From NCBI RefSeq assembly GCF_006443685.1, contig NZ_VFYP01000001.1, forward strand, positions 2,542,001-2,606,000: DNA of 64,000 bases, in the 5' to 3' direction. Within the stretch, counting starts at the first letter, position 1; each line of letters opens with the position of its first letter. Position numbers and translations under genes: made by a program. Of the stretch, positions 26,003 through 35,090 are shown one piece after another. Below the pieces are notes generated by a model. It did no database searches. It worked only from the letters and a program-made list of their open reading frames with translations, and was not told the origin of the DNA. This stretch comes from Rhizobium glycinendophyticum (GTDB lineage Bacteria > Pseudomonadota > Alphaproteobacteria > Rhizobiales > Rhizobiaceae).

Positions 26003-27385
26003 ATGACGCCATTCGAGCAGATCCGGCGGGACCACGACCGCAGCCCGGCCACGGGCCTCAAGGGCTTGCTCCGCTGGATGCGACACCGCCTGCCGACCGG
26101 GCTCTACGCTCGCTCGCTGCTGATCATCCTCCTGCCGATGCTGATCCTCCAGACCGTTGTCGCGTTCGTCTTCATGGAGCGTCACTGGCAATTGGTCACC
26201 GAACGTCTGTCTGCAGCGGTCACGAGGGACATCGCCGCCGTCATCGAATTGCTTGAGCGCTATCCGACACCGCAAGACTTCGACAAGATCGTCGATGTCG
26301 CCGCAGATGACCTCAACCTGATCGTCACGCTGGAGCCAGGCACGGAGCTCCCCTCCCCGCGCCCTCGTCCCTTCTTCTCCATCCTTGACCAGATCCTCTC
26401 CGACGAAATCGCCAGAACCGTGAGGCGGCCCTTCTGGATCGATACCGTCGGCGACAGCGACACAGTCGAAATCCGCATCGTGGTCGATCAGGGCACGCTG
26501 CGCATCTTTGCCAAACGCAGCGCTGCCTACGCCTCAAACACCCACATCTTTCTGGTCTGGATGGTCTCAACCGCGCTCGTCCTGATCGTCATATCAATCC
26601 TCTTCCTGCGTGGCCAAATCCGGCCAATCCTGGCGCTCGCCAATGCCGCGGAAAGTTTTGGCAAGGGCCAGAAAGCGCCGGAAGGGTTCTCTCCCCGTGG
26701 CGCAGACGAGGTACGCCGCGCAGGTCTCGCTTTCATCCTGATGCGCGAGCGCATCGAGCGGCAGATGGAGCAGCGCACCGCCATGCTCGCCGGCGTCAGC
26801 CACGACCTGCGCACGATCCTCACCCGCTTCAGGCTGCAGCTGGCACTCGCCGGCGACGGCCCCGAGCTGGAAAGCCTGAACCAGGACATCGATGACATGC
26901 AGAGCATGCTCGAAGGCTATCTCGATTTTGCCAAGGGCGAAGTGGAAGAGGATGTCGGCCGGCTAGACCTTGGCGAAGTCTTCGAGAAACTGAACGCGGA
27001 TTTCAGCCTGCACGGCCGGACCCTCGAATGGTCGATGGAGGGCGAGCGCACCGTCTCCGTCCGCCCCAATGCCTTTACCCGCCTCGTCACCAACCTCGCC
27101 TCGAACGCGCGGCGCTACGCCCACACGCTGAGGATCGACGCGCGTCATACCGCAAAATGGCTGGTCATCTTCTTCGATGACGACGGCCCGGGCATCCCCC
27201 CGGAATCGCGCGATGACGTCTTCAAGCCGTTTTTCAGGCTCGACGAGGCGCGCAACCTCGACGCCTCCGGCACCGGCCTCGGCCTCGCCATTGCACGTGA
27301 CATTGCCCGCAGCCATGGCGGCAACGTGACGCTCGACGAAAGCCCGCAGGGCGGATTACGCGCGATCCTGCGCGTTCCTGTCTGA
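26003..27385 (+). CDS. EnvZ-like membrane sensor histidine kinase
   Basis: A 460-residue sensor kinase. Two transmembrane helices (about 38-58 and 180-201) enclose a periplasmic domain of about 120 residues; a HAMP linker follows (to about 250). The phosphoacceptor is His267 in LAGVSHDLRTILTRFRLQLA, and the ATPase domain has the N box NLASNARRYA, G1 FDDDGPGIP and G2 GTGLGLAIA. It is the third gene of the petP-petR operon and the cognate kinase by position. The signal is unknown. Confidence 0.92.
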   Translation: MTPFEQIRRDHDRSPATGLKGLLRWMRHRLPTGLYARSLLIILLPMLILQTVVAFVFMERHWQLVTERLSAAVTRDIAAVIELLERYPTPQDFDKIVDVAADDLNLIVTLEPGTELPSPRPRPFFSILDQILSDEIARTVRRPFWIDTVGDSDTVEIRIVVDQGTLRIFAKRSAAYASNTHIFLVWMVSTALVLIVISILFLRGQIRPILALANAAESFGKGQKAPEGFSPRGADEVRRAGLAFILMRERIERQMEQRTAMLAGVSHDLRTILTRFRLQLALAGDGPELESLNQDIDDMQSMLEGYLDFAKGEVEEDVGRLDLGEVFEKLNADFSLHGRTLEWSMEGERTVSVRPNAFTRLVTNLASNARRYAHTLRIDARHTAKWLVIFFDDDGPGIPPESRDDVFKPFFRLDEARNLDASGTGLGLAIARDIARSHGGNVTLDESPQGGLRAILRVPV

Positions 27386-27436
27386 GAGACTGATGTTTGG
27401 CGAAGAACGGTCGACCTGCGGCGAAGCCGGAAGTCT

Positions 27437-27793
27437 TCACATCAGCTTTCGTCCGTTCGGCACGCCCTGCTCGACCGAAGCCAGAACGATGGCACCGTTT
27501 GCATCCTCGAAGCCGAGGGTGAGCACTTCCGAGCGAAACGGCCCGATCTGACGCGGCGGAAAGTTGACCACACCGAGCACCTGCCGTCCGAGCAGGGTCT
27601 CAGGCGTATAGTGCACGGTAATCTGCGCCGAAGATTTCTTGATGCCGATGTCAGCGCCGAAGTCGATCTTCAGCTTGAACGCCGGCTTGCGCGCTTCCGG
27701 AAACGCCTCGACCTCGACGATCGTGCCGACGCGAATATCGACCTTCTCGAAATCGGCGAAGCTGATCTCCGACCTCTTGGCGTCGTCGCTCAT
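27437..27793 (-). CDS. csaA: CsaA-type tRNA-binding protein
   Basis: A 118-residue single-domain OB-fold protein of the tRNA_bind/EMAP-II family: [20 protein letters not shown] and the FKLKIDFG strand near the N-terminus, [13 protein letters not shown] in the middle, [20 protein letters not shown] at the end. CsaA is proposed to be a tRNA-binding or secretion-related chaperone. Its ATG overlaps the proC stop (ATGA, 27790-27793), so it is translated with proC. Confidence 0.92.
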   Translation of the reverse strand: MSDDAKRSEISFADFEKVDIRVGTIVEVEAFPEARKPAFKLKIDFGADIGIKKSSAQITVHYTPETLLGRQVLGVVNFPPRQIGPFRSEVLTLGFEDANGAIVLASVEQGVPNGRKLM

Positions 27794-28608
27794 TGCGCCA
27801 GTTCCTCGGCCCGCTTGCGGGCCGCCTCTATCGCGACGTCGAACAGCGGCTGCATGCCGTCATCCGCCATCAGAACGGACAAGGCAGCCGCCGTCGTTCC
27901 ACCCGGGGACGTCACGTTCTGCCGAAGCTTGGACGCAGGGTCGGGGGACTGGTGCATCAATTCACCAGCCCCCGCGACCGTTTCCCGAGCGAGGCGCATG
28001 GCGAGGTCCGCCGGCAGGCCGGCTTTGCGGCCCGCCTCTGCCATGCACTCGACGAGATAAAACACATAGGCCGGACCGCTGCCCGAAAGCGCTGTCACGG
28101 CATTGATGGCCGCCTCGCTGTCGACCCATTCGACCGGACCGGAGACCTTCAAGAGACGATGGATGATGTCGCGCTTCGCATCGGTCACGGCCCCATTTGC
28201 ATAGGCGCCGGTGACACCGCGCCCGATCATGGCCGGCGTGTTCGGCATCGCACGCACCATCCCAACGGAGCCGAGATGCGCCTCCATGGAGGCGATGGTC
28301 TTGCCGGCAGCGACCGATACCACAGTCGTTTCCGGCCCGACGAGACCCTTGAGGCCGGGCAGGACGGCGTCCATCGCCTGCGGCTTCACCGCAAGAAACA
28401 GGACATCGGCGACCAGCCCTTCGGGTGGAGCGACAGCGTGGCGCGCGCCGGCCTCGGCAATCAGCGCCTTCATCGCATCGGAGGGGCCGGGATCAAGCAC
28501 GGTCACGGCAGAACCCGGAACGCCGTTCTTTAACCAGCCCGACAGCATGGCGCCGCCCATATTGCCGGCACCGATGAGGACGATTTGCCCGAAGACGGAC
28601 TGATTCAT
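27790..28608 (-). CDS. proC: Pyrroline-5-carboxylate reductase
   Basis: A 272-residue NADPH-dependent reductase for the last step of proline synthesis. The N-terminal Rossmann motif is [20 protein letters not shown] (the printed frame reads [14 protein letters not shown]), [12 protein letters not shown] is present, and the C-terminal signature [21 protein letters not shown] with [12 protein letters not shown] is intact. It lies in a minus-strand unit ybjN-proC-csaA: only 2 nt separate the YbjN-like gene from proC, and csaA overlaps it. No feature suggests special regulation. Confidence 0.95.
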   Translation of the reverse strand: MNQSVFGQIVLIGAGNMGGAMLSGWLKNGVPGSAVTVLDPGPSDAMKALIAEAGARHAVAPPEGLVADVLFLAVKPQAMDAVLPGLKGLVGPETTVVSVAAGKTIASMEAHLGSVGMVRAMPNTPAMIGRGVTGAYANGAVTDAKRDIIHRLLKVSGPVEWVDSEAAINAVTALSGSGPAYVFYLVECMAEAGRKAGLPADLAMRLARETVAGAGELMHQSPDPASKLRQNVTSPGGTTAAALSVLMADDGMQPLFDVAIEAARKRAEELAQ

Positions 28609-28610
28609 GC

Positions 28611-29111
28611 TCAGGCTTCTCCGACGGTCTCGAACAGGACGGCATCCATGGCGCTTTTAGCGTCCAGGCCGGACCACACGACGAATTGGAAGGCCTGGTA
28701 ATAGGCTTCGCAGGCGTCGACAGCGGAAGAGAGCAGAACCTCGACCTGGCGATTGGTCGGCTCAGCGCCACCGGCCAGCAACAACGACTGGCGGAAGATA
28801 ACGACGTCCTCGTTGCGCCACAGGTCGAAGTGACCCATCAGCACCTGGCCGTTGACATAGGAAAGCAGCTTGATGACCTCGTTGAGCCTGTTCTCGGGGA
28901 TCTTCAGGTCGAAGGCGGATGCGAGATGCAGCGCTTCGAACTCTTCCATCCAGGAGAAGGAGACGTGGTAATCGGCCCAGCGCCCTTCGACGGTCATTGC
29001 AATCTCGTCTTCGCCGGATCGTTCGAACGACCAGTCATTGGTCGCAGCGACAAACTCGATCATGTCGACCGGGTTTGACTGGCGTTCGACTTCGATTTCC
29101 ATCAGGCTCAT
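28611..29111 (-). CDS. YbjN-domain protein
   Basis: A 166-residue YbjN/type III chaperone-like fold protein: NDWSFERSGEDEIAMTVEGR, then HLASAFDLKIPENRLNEVIK and GHFDLWRNEDVVIFRQSLLL are the alternating strand-helix pattern of the family. In rhizobia this gene regularly precedes proC. Function unknown; E. coli YbjN affects motility and stress responses. It is the first gene of the ybjN-proC-csaA unit, ATG at 29111 preceded by GAAGGTGAAGC. Confidence 0.88.
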   Translation of the reverse strand: MSLMEIEVERQSNPVDMIEFVAATNDWSFERSGEDEIAMTVEGRWADYHVSFSWMEEFEALHLASAFDLKIPENRLNEVIKLLSYVNGQVLMGHFDLWRNEDVVIFRQSLLLAGGAEPTNRQVEVLLSSAVDACEAYYQAFQFVVWSGLDAKSAMDAVLFETVGEA

Positions 29112-29470
29112 GCTTCACCTTCTTGACCGGAGTGAAAACGGGCAACCGGCAAAACGCCGGAGCACTCGAACACTAAGACCGGAACTAACTGAAAACGATT
29201 CCGAAGGACCCCAGGATAAAACACGCACCCTGTCCGAAACTTGTGTAGGCCCGTTTCGAATCATCATTTAAAATCAGTGTATAATCGCCTGATGCCAGCA
29301 CCAGCCCCAAAGCGCCGATTTGGCCATCGACCCTGTGGATGGCGGTTCGGGAATCGCCTTTGCATCAGGTCATAAGCGACTCTGCCGATTGGCTTTTTCG
29401 CACCTGTCCACAAGGCGCAATTTTTTTCGCCTCGCGCCCTGACAATCGGGACGTCAAGCCGCTGAAAACG
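29112..29470. other. Intergenic region without a recognised gene
   Basis: Between the YbjN-like gene and the ubiK terminator I see promoter-like AT-rich DNA around 29262-29285 and a CGATTTGG/CCTGTGGATGG-rich stretch. A 69-codon frame on the minus strand (29264-29473) starts inside the ubiK terminator, has no ribosome-binding site and no family features, so it is not called. Confidence 0.5.
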
Positions 29471-29500
29471 CAAAAAGACCCATAGTCACAACTATGGGTC
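29471..29500 (-). terminator. Rho-independent terminator of ubiK
   Basis: A perfect 10-bp stem GACCCATAGT (29477-29486) / ACTATGGGTC (29491-29500) with loop CACA; on the minus strand it is followed by TTTTTG. Confidence 0.9.
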
Positions 29501-29566
29501 CCGCAAATGGAGCCAGGAATGAAAAAGGAGGCGCTCCTGATGCCGGAAGCCGGCGGGAGGGCTGAA

Positions 29567-29827
29567 CTATTTCGCCTGAGCCGAAAGCTGAGCTTCGAGG
29601 ATCTCGATCCGCTTTTGCAGAAGCTCGTTTTCCTCGCGCGCCTTCAGCGCCATTTCACGCACAACATCGAATTCCTCGCGCTTGACCAGGTCCATGCTGT
29701 TCAGCCAGCGCTCGGCCTGGGCGTGGAAGGCCGTCTCGACTTCCTTGCGCACGCCTTGGGCAGCACCTGCGGCATCCGTCATCAGCTTGGCGAAATCATC
29801 AAAAAGGCGATTGGGTCCGGTCGACAT
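29567..29827 (-). CDS. ubiK: UbiK/BMFP coiled-coil accessory protein
   Basis: An 86-residue protein of the YqiC/BMFP (formerly DUF526) family, now known in proteobacteria as UbiK, an accessory factor of aerobic ubiquinone synthesis. It has an amphipathic N-terminal helix (NRLFDDFAKLMTDAAGAAQG), the LNSMDLVKREEFDVVREMA segment and a C-terminal leucine-heptad coiled coil (LLQKRIEILEAQLS). ATG 29827 is the family start and follows GAGGAGAG; an in-frame codon 33 nt upstream is unlikely. Monocistronic, divergent from lgt. Confidence 0.88.
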   Translation of the reverse strand: MSTGPNRLFDDFAKLMTDAAGAAQGVRKEVETAFHAQAERWLNSMDLVKREEFDVVREMALKAREENELLQKRIEILEAQLSAQAK

Positions 29828-29915
29828 GAAACTCTCCTCTCGAGCACGATGTGGGACCACGTTTTGTCCCCTTGAAGATCAGGTAGGACCACGAGCCCCC
29901 GCGTGCAAGACGTAG

Positions 29916-29979
29916 TCTGGACATAAAGGTGGTTGACGGTGTCGCGCTGCGTCCAGATTCCATCTTGACCACCTTATGT
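29916..29979. promoter_or_regulatory. Overlapping inverted repeats in the ubiK-lgt divergent region
   Basis: ACATAAAGGTGGT (29921-29933) and ACCACCTTATGT (29968-29979) are near-perfect inverted arms (one base missing). TCTGGAC (29916-29922) and GTCCAGA (29951-29957) are a second inverted pair overlapping the first, so the two foldings exclude each other. A CTTGAC -35 for lgt (29964-29969) lies within the right arm, with a weak CCATTT -10 17 bp on. Confidence 0.4.
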
Positions 29980-30019
29980 AGCAACGCCATTTTCGCCCAG
30001 CATCAACGAAAGCAATCCA

Positions 30020-30874
30020 TTGTTGTCAGTCCTGGACCTTTTCGCCGTCGTGTCCTTCCCCGCGATCGATCCGATCGCCTTTTCGATTGGTCCCTTGGCG
30101 GTCCATTGGTATGGGCTGGCCTATGTCGCTGGCATCCTCATCGGCTGGCTCGTCGCCCGCGACCTGCTGCGCCGTCCAAACCTCTGGCACAACGGCACGC
30201 CACCGGCCACCGTCGAGCAGATCGACGACTTCATCCTCTGGGTCGCCATCGGCATCGTCGCCGGTGGTCGGATCGGCTATATCCTGTTTTACGATTTCGC
30301 CGCCGTCGCCGCCAATCCGGTGCGCGCCATCGAAGTCTGGAACGGTGGCATGTCCTTTCATGGCGGCTTCCTCGGTGCCACGCTCGCCATGGTCTTTTTC
30401 GCGCGCAAACATCTGGTGCCGCTCTGGAGCCTGTTCGATATCGTCGCCAGCGTTGCTCCGCTCGGCATCTTCTTTGGCCGCATTGCCAACTTCATCAATG
30501 GCGAACTCTGGGGTCGCCCGAGCGACGTGCCTTGGGCCATGGCCTTCCCGACCGGTGGGCCCTTCCCGCGTCATCCGAGCCCGCTCTATGAAGCCGCCCT
30601 AGAAGGGCTCCTGCTCTTCGTCATGCTGCAACTGCTTGCACGCGCCTTCGGTGCGCTGCGTCAGCCCGGGCGCATCACAGGCGTCTTTGTCACCCTCTAT
30701 GCTGCGGCCCGCATTTTCGTCGAATTCTTTCGCGAGCCAGATGCCCAGATCGGCTATCTCTTCGGCGGCTGGCTGACCATGGGCATGGTGCTCTCAATCC
30801 CCATGGCCCTGGTTGGCCTGTGGATCCTGGCATGGTCCGGACGCGCGGCTCGCGCGCCGGTCAAGGAGGACTAA
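30020..30874 (+). CDS. lgt: Prolipoprotein diacylglyceryl transferase
   Basis: A 284-residue inner-membrane enzyme that attaches diacylglycerol from phosphatidylglycerol to the lipobox cysteine. Seven hydrophobic helices are visible; the N-terminal HWYGLAYVAGI carries the conserved His/Tyr, EVWNGGMSFHGGFLGA is the H-G-G-(L/F) motif, and GRIANFINGELWGRPSD is the Lgt signature with the essential Arg and Asn. The start is uncertain: TTG 30020 is the best fit to the family's length; GTG 30050 would be shorter. It begins the lgt-midA unit, with midA starting 3 nt after its stop. Confidence 0.93.
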   Translation: MLSVLDLFAVVSFPAIDPIAFSIGPLAVHWYGLAYVAGILIGWLVARDLLRRPNLWHNGTPPATVEQIDDFILWVAIGIVAGGRIGYILFYDFAAVAANPVRAIEVWNGGMSFHGGFLGATLAMVFFARKHLVPLWSLFDIVASVAPLGIFFGRIANFINGELWGRPSDVPWAMAFPTGGPFPRHPSPLYEAALEGLLLFVMLQLLARAFGALRQPGRITGVFVTLYAAARIFVEFFREPDAQIGYLFGGWLTMGMVLSIPMALVGLWILAWSGRAARAPVKED

Positions 30875-30877
30875 GCG

Positions 30878-31978
30878 ATGTCGACACCGCTTGCCGATAA
30901 GATCAAGTCGCTGATCTCAGCCAATGGTCCGATCAGCGTGACCGACTACTTTGCCCTCTGCCTCGCCGACCCGGAACACGGCTACTACCGCACCCGCCAT
31001 CCCTTCGGTCGCGCCGGCGATTTCGTCACGGCCCCGGAGGTCAGCCAGCTCTTCGGTGAAATGCTCGGCATCTTCATGATCAATGCGTGGCAGCGCCATG
31101 GCGAGCCGCTCGACGTGCGCCTGGTTGAAATCGGGCCCGGCCGCGGCACGATGATGGCCGACATGCTGCGCGTCATCTCGCGCGCCGCCCCCGGTCTCTA
31201 CGAGACCGCGACCGTGCATCTGGTCGAGACCAGCGCACTCCTGAAACTCACCCAGATGGAAACCCTGTCGAGCCACGGGGATAAAGTCTCCTGGCACGAG
31301 AGCTTCGACGGTGTGCCGGATGGATTTACCCTCCTCGCCGCCAATGAGCTTTTCGACGCCATTCCCATCCGCCAGTTCGTCAACACCCCCTCCGGCTTCC
31401 GCGAACGCATGGTCGGCCTCGACGATCAAGGCGAGCTCTGCTTCACCCTTGGCGTCGCCACCCTTGATCCCGATCTTCTACCACAGACGACAACGCCGCC
31501 CCGGGACGGAGACATCTTTGAAGTCGCCCCTGCCCGCCAGTCGGTGATGCTGACCATCTGCGAGCGCCTGCGTCAGAGCCATGGCACCGCGCTGATCATC
31601 GACTACGGCCACATGGTGAGCGGCTTTGGTGATACGTTGCAGGCCGTCCGCGCCCATGAATATGACCCGCCGCTTGCCCATCCGGGCTTGGCCGATCTCA
31701 CCAGCCATGTCGATTTCGAAAACCTCGCCCGCACCTCGCTTGCAGCGGGCGTGCATCTGAATGGCTGCATGCATCAGGGCGATTTTCTGGTTGGCCTCGG
31801 CATCGAGGAACGCGCTTCCGTTCTCGGCCGCGGCAAGGACGAAGCGACACAGAAAATCCTGGTCGACGCGGTCCACAGACTGGCCGGCGCCGGCAAGGGC
31901 TACATGGGCGAACTGTTCAAGGTCATGGCCGTATCCATGCCGGCTCTTCACCTCGCCCCCTTCAAAGTCAAGCATTGA
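30878..31978 (+). CDS. MidA/NDUFAF7-family SAM-dependent methyltransferase
   Basis: A 366-residue class I methyltransferase homologous to mitochondrial NDUFAF7/MidA, which dimethylates an arginine in the NDUFS2 subunit during complex I assembly. It opens with ISVTDYFALCLADPEHGYY, the typical N-terminal motif, then GDFVTAPEVSQLFGEMLG, motif I VRLVEIGPGRGTMMADMLR and AANELFDAIPIRQF. In bacteria it probably modifies NuoD-type subunits, but that is inference. It follows lgt by 3 nt (likely same transcript). Confidence 0.9.
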   Translation: MSTPLADKIKSLISANGPISVTDYFALCLADPEHGYYRTRHPFGRAGDFVTAPEVSQLFGEMLGIFMINAWQRHGEPLDVRLVEIGPGRGTMMADMLRVISRAAPGLYETATVHLVETSALLKLTQMETLSSHGDKVSWHESFDGVPDGFTLLAANELFDAIPIRQFVNTPSGFRERMVGLDDQGELCFTLGVATLDPDLLPQTTTPPRDGDIFEVAPARQSVMLTICERLRQSHGTALIIDYGHMVSGFGDTLQAVRAHEYDPPLAHPGLADLTSHVDFENLARTSLAAGVHLNGCMHQGDFLVGLGIEERASVLGRGKDEATQKILVDAVHRLAGAGKGYMGELFKVMAVSMPALHLAPFKVKH

Positions 31979-32107
31979 CACGGGCGCCCGCCATCGCCAC
32001 CATCCCCCGACCCTGCCGGCTCGCTTGTAGTGAAAGCCGAACGAAATCAGGCATTTCGTAAGTGTTCTTCAGGAACCTCCGATTTGCCTAGCGCCCGAGA
32101 CCGGACC

Positions 32108-32902
32108 ATGACATCAGCCGAACAACCGCGCCCGATCACCGCAGCCAGTCTCGATGAAACACGGGAAGCCGGCATCCGTCACGGCTTCTTCACCCGCGAA
32201 GGCGGCGTGTCGGACGGCATTTATCGCGGCCTTAATGTCGGCCTCGGATCGCATGACGAACCGGCCCGCGTCGGGGAGAATCGCCGCCGTGTCGCTGCCT
32301 GGTTCGAGCTCGGCCCGGAGCGTCTGGCGACCGTCCACCAGATCCACTCGCCGGACGTGGTGGTGGTCTCGTCCAACTATGACGGCAGCCGGCCACAGGC
32401 GGACGCCCAGGTCACCGCTGAACCGGGGGTCATCCTCGGCGTGCTGACGGCAGACTGCGGCCCGATCCTCTTTGCCGATCCGGAAAACCGTGTGATCGGC
32501 GCGGCTCATGCCGGCTGGAAAGGCGCGCTCGGTGGCGTTCTGGAAAACACGATCGATGCCATGGTCGCACTGGGCGCCCGCAGGGAAAAGATTCGTGCCA
32601 CGCTGGGCCCTTCGATCAGCGCGGCAAATTACGAAGTCGGACCGGAATTCGTCGAACGCTTCCTTGCCGAGGATCCGGCATTCGCCGCCTTCTTCACCCC
32701 AAGCGCCAAGGCTGGACACTCCATGTTCGACCTGCCGGGCTTGACCCTCATGCGGCTGACGCGCGCCGGCGTAACCGCAGACAGTCTCGGGCTTTGCACC
32801 TATGCATCGCCTGAGACGTTCTACTCCTATCGCCGAACCACCCATGCCGGGGAACCGGATTACGGGCGACAGATTTCGGCGATCGTGATGACGGAGAACT
32901 AA
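32108..32902 (+). CDS. pgeF: Purine nucleoside phosphorylase/polyphenol oxidase-like YfiH protein
   Basis: A 264-residue YfiH/DUF152 (laccase-domain) protein. The signature residues appear in ATVHQIHSPDVV (His), LTADCGPILFADP (Cys) and GAAHAGWKGALGGVLENTI (His). Homologues act as PgeF, editing peptidoglycan precursors that carry Ser in place of Ala, and in other contexts as purine nucleoside phosphorylases; which applies here is not shown by sequence. ATG 32108 is the natural family start, though a longer frame is open to 32030. It is likely in the lgt-midA unit (129 bp from the midA stop), with the M24 gene starting 1 nt after its stop. Confidence 0.88.
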   Translation: MTSAEQPRPITAASLDETREAGIRHGFFTREGGVSDGIYRGLNVGLGSHDEPARVGENRRRVAAWFELGPERLATVHQIHSPDVVVVSSNYDGSRPQADAQVTAEPGVILGVLTADCGPILFADPENRVIGAAHAGWKGALGGVLENTIDAMVALGARREKIRATLGPSISAANYEVGPEFVERFLAEDPAFAAFFTPSAKAGHSMFDLPGLTLMRLTRAGVTADSLGLCTYASPETFYSYRRTTHAGEPDYGRQISAIVMTEN

Positions 32903-32903
32903 T

Positions 32904-34055
32904 ATGGCACTGCATTTCACCGAAAGCGAGTTCACTGCGCGCCGTGAGCGCCTGATCGCCCGCATGGCAGCCGACAAGCTCGATGCCCTCCTGCTGTTTG
33001 CCCAGGAGAGCATGTATTGGCTGACCGGCTACGACAGCTTCGGCTACTGCTTCTTTCAGACCCTGGTGGTCAAGGCCGATGGCAGCATGACCCTTCTCAC
33101 CCGCTCGCCGGACCTCCGTCAGGCCAAGCACACCTCGACGATCGAAAACATCACCGTCTGGGTCGATCGCGTGAATGCCGACCCGACCGTCGACTTGCGC
33201 AATCTGTTGAGCGACCTCGACCTGCTCGGCGCCAAGATCGGCATCGAATACGACACCCATGGCATGACAGGCCGGGTCGCGCGCCTCCTCGACAACCAAC
33301 TGACAAATTTCGCCGAGATCAGCGACGCCTCTTATCTGATCAGCGACCTTCGGCTCATAAAAAGCCAGGCCGAGATCGCCCGGGTCGTCGAGGCCGCCCG
33401 GCTCGCCGACGAGGCTTTCGATGCCGCATTGCCGCTGATCGGCCCGGATGCGGACGAATCCGCCATTCTGGCGGCTTTGCAATCAAGCATACTCGCGGGT
33501 GGCGGGGATTACGCGGCCAACGAATTCGTCATCGGCTCCGGCCCCGACGCCCTGCTCTGCCGCTACAAATCCGGCAGGCGCCGCCTGTCTGCCAACGACC
33601 AGTTGACCTTGGAATGGGCCGGTGTCTCGGCCCATTACCACGCACCGATGCTGCGCACGATCCTGATCGGCGATGTCACCGCGCGCCACCGCGAGCTTTA
33701 CGCCGCGGCCGTCGAGGGCATGAAAGCCATCGAGCAGGTTCTGCGCCCCGGCCATGCATTCGGCGACCTCTTCGATGCTCATGCCCGCACGATGGACGAT
33801 CGCGGCCTGACACGCCACCGCTTCAACGCCTGCGGCTACTCGGTCGGCGCCCGTTTCTCCCCCTCCTGGATGGAGCATCAGATGTTCCACGCCGGCAACA
33901 CCCAGGAAATCCAGCCCGACATGACGCTCTTCGTCCATGTGATCATCATGGATAGCGACCGCGAGGCCGCCATGACGCTTGGCCAGACCTACCTCACCAC
34001 CGAGACCGCGCCCCGTGCACTCTCGCGCCATCCTCTTGACCTGATCGCAGTCTGA
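32904..34055 (+). CDS. M24-fold peptidase-like protein lacking the dinuclear metal site
   Basis: A 383-residue protein with the creatinase N-terminal domain (about 10-145) and the pita-bread M24 C-terminal domain (about 155-375). The usual metal ligands are lost: the first Asp position is Glu237 and the second (11 on) is Pro248 in LEWAGVSAHYHAPMLRT; the motif that carries the His in aminopeptidase P reads GYSVG (Tyr312) here, and the late TIEPG segment reads TLFVHV. This pattern matches the ectoine hydrolase (DoeA/EutD) branch rather than aminopeptidase P. A hydrolase role remains possible. It starts 1 nt after pgeF. Confidence 0.82.
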   Translation: MALHFTESEFTARRERLIARMAADKLDALLLFAQESMYWLTGYDSFGYCFFQTLVVKADGSMTLLTRSPDLRQAKHTSTIENITVWVDRVNADPTVDLRNLLSDLDLLGAKIGIEYDTHGMTGRVARLLDNQLTNFAEISDASYLISDLRLIKSQAEIARVVEAARLADEAFDAALPLIGPDADESAILAALQSSILAGGGDYAANEFVIGSGPDALLCRYKSGRRRLSANDQLTLEWAGVSAHYHAPMLRTILIGDVTARHRELYAAAVEGMKAIEQVLRPGHAFGDLFDAHARTMDDRGLTRHRFNACGYSVGARFSPSWMEHQMFHAGNTQEIQPDMTLFVHVIIMDSDREAAMTLGQTYLTTETAPRALSRHPLDLIAV

Positions 34056-34083
34056 GAAGGACTTTTCCAATCTGTTCAGGGAA

Positions 34084-34112
34084 TTGACAGAAGAAGCATG
34101 CTAGACACATAA
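34084..34112 (+). promoter_or_regulatory. Predicted promoter of the lipoprotein gene
   Basis: TTGACA (34084-34089) and ACATAA (34107-34112) separated by 17 bp. Initiation near 34119 leaves a leader of about 28 nt containing AAGGA. Confidence 0.6.
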
Positions 34113-34146
34113 ATTGTGACAGGAGGCGAAGGGGAAGGACCTGCCC

Positions 34147-34941
34147 TTGAGACATTCAGCGAGTTCGACCGCGCGCCGTGCCGCCATGCTCCTCCCCCTG
34201 TTGCTGCTCTCGGCCTGCAACAGCACGGAAGTGCTCACCCCCCGCGCCGATGTCGGCAACGGCACACAGCCGGCCAGCTACGGCGAAGCCTCGCCTGTGG
34301 CAGCCGCCGGCGTGCAGTCGGTCCAGAGCGCCCCGCTCGATCAGCCTGGCAGCAACTATTCTACCGCCCCGAGAGGGCCGCAGAACACGCTCGAAGCGCA
34401 GGCCGCCGCATTGGCGCAAGGCGGCGTGAACCCGGTCGCCTCGCCGCCGCTGGACAGTGGCCAGTCTCAGGAATTCCCGGCCGCACCGCAGGCTGCCGCC
34501 ACGACACGCGCTGCCGGCAGTACCCAGCAACAGCAGCAACCGGCCGTCCAATCAGCCTCGACCGGCCAAGCCAGCGCCGGCACAGTCCGCTTCCTGCCGA
34601 TCATCGGCGCCCCCGTTCAGGCCGTCACGCCGCTCTCGCGGCAACTCGGCGCCGAGGCCCGCGCCCGTGGCCTCACCATCAAAAGCGCCAACGACGCCAC
34701 GAGCGAACATATCCTCAAGGGATATTTCTCTGCATTCAGCGATGGTGGCAATGTCACAGTCACCTATGTCTGGGACGTGCTGGACGCCAATGGCGGACGC
34801 CTCCACCGCATCCAGGGCCAGGAGGTCGTACCATCGGCCGCGAAGGATCCCTGGGCCGCCGTGCCGGCCTCCGTCATGCAGCAGATCGCCACGAAGAGCA
34901 TGGCGGAATACGTTGCCTGGAAAAATGGAAGGTCCGGCTGA
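34147..34941 (+). CDS. Predicted outer-membrane/periplasmic lipoprotein, function unknown
   Basis: A 264-residue lipoprotein with a signal peptide ending in the lipobox LLLLSAC (Cys24 expected to be lipidated by the Lgt encoded 3 kb upstream). Residues 25-145 are low-complexity Ala/Gln/Pro/Ser; the C-terminal domain (about 148-260) is folded-looking, with FLPIIGAPVQAVTPLSRQL and VTVTYVWDVLDANGGRLHRI. The TTG start at 34147 is supported by AAGGA 9 nt upstream and by the signal peptide. Not recognised beyond that. It precedes prs on the same strand. Confidence 0.78.
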   Translation: MRHSASSTARRAAMLLPLLLLSACNSTEVLTPRADVGNGTQPASYGEASPVAAAGVQSVQSAPLDQPGSNYSTAPRGPQNTLEAQAAALAQGGVNPVASPPLDSGQSQEFPAAPQAAATTRAAGSTQQQQQPAVQSASTGQASAGTVRFLPIIGAPVQAVTPLSRQLGAEARARGLTIKSANDATSEHILKGYFSAFSDGGNVTVTYVWDVLDANGGRLHRIQGQEVVPSAAKDPWAAVPASVMQQIATKSMAEYVAWKNGRSG

Positions 34942-35090
34942 GCACTGCCGAACCACAACTCAAAGTCCTGCTAAACGATTCAATTTCCGATGATTAACCG
35001 AAAATAGGGGTGATCCCGTCCAAGGCACTTGCATTCAAGGGTGAGGACGGTAAAAAGCGCCCATCTCAGCATGGTAACAGGCGGGCCAAG

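Noticed and set aside
29264..29473. A 69-codon frame on the minus strand between ubiK and ybjN
   Set aside because: It begins within the ubiK terminator stem, has no ribosome-binding site and no recognisable motifs.
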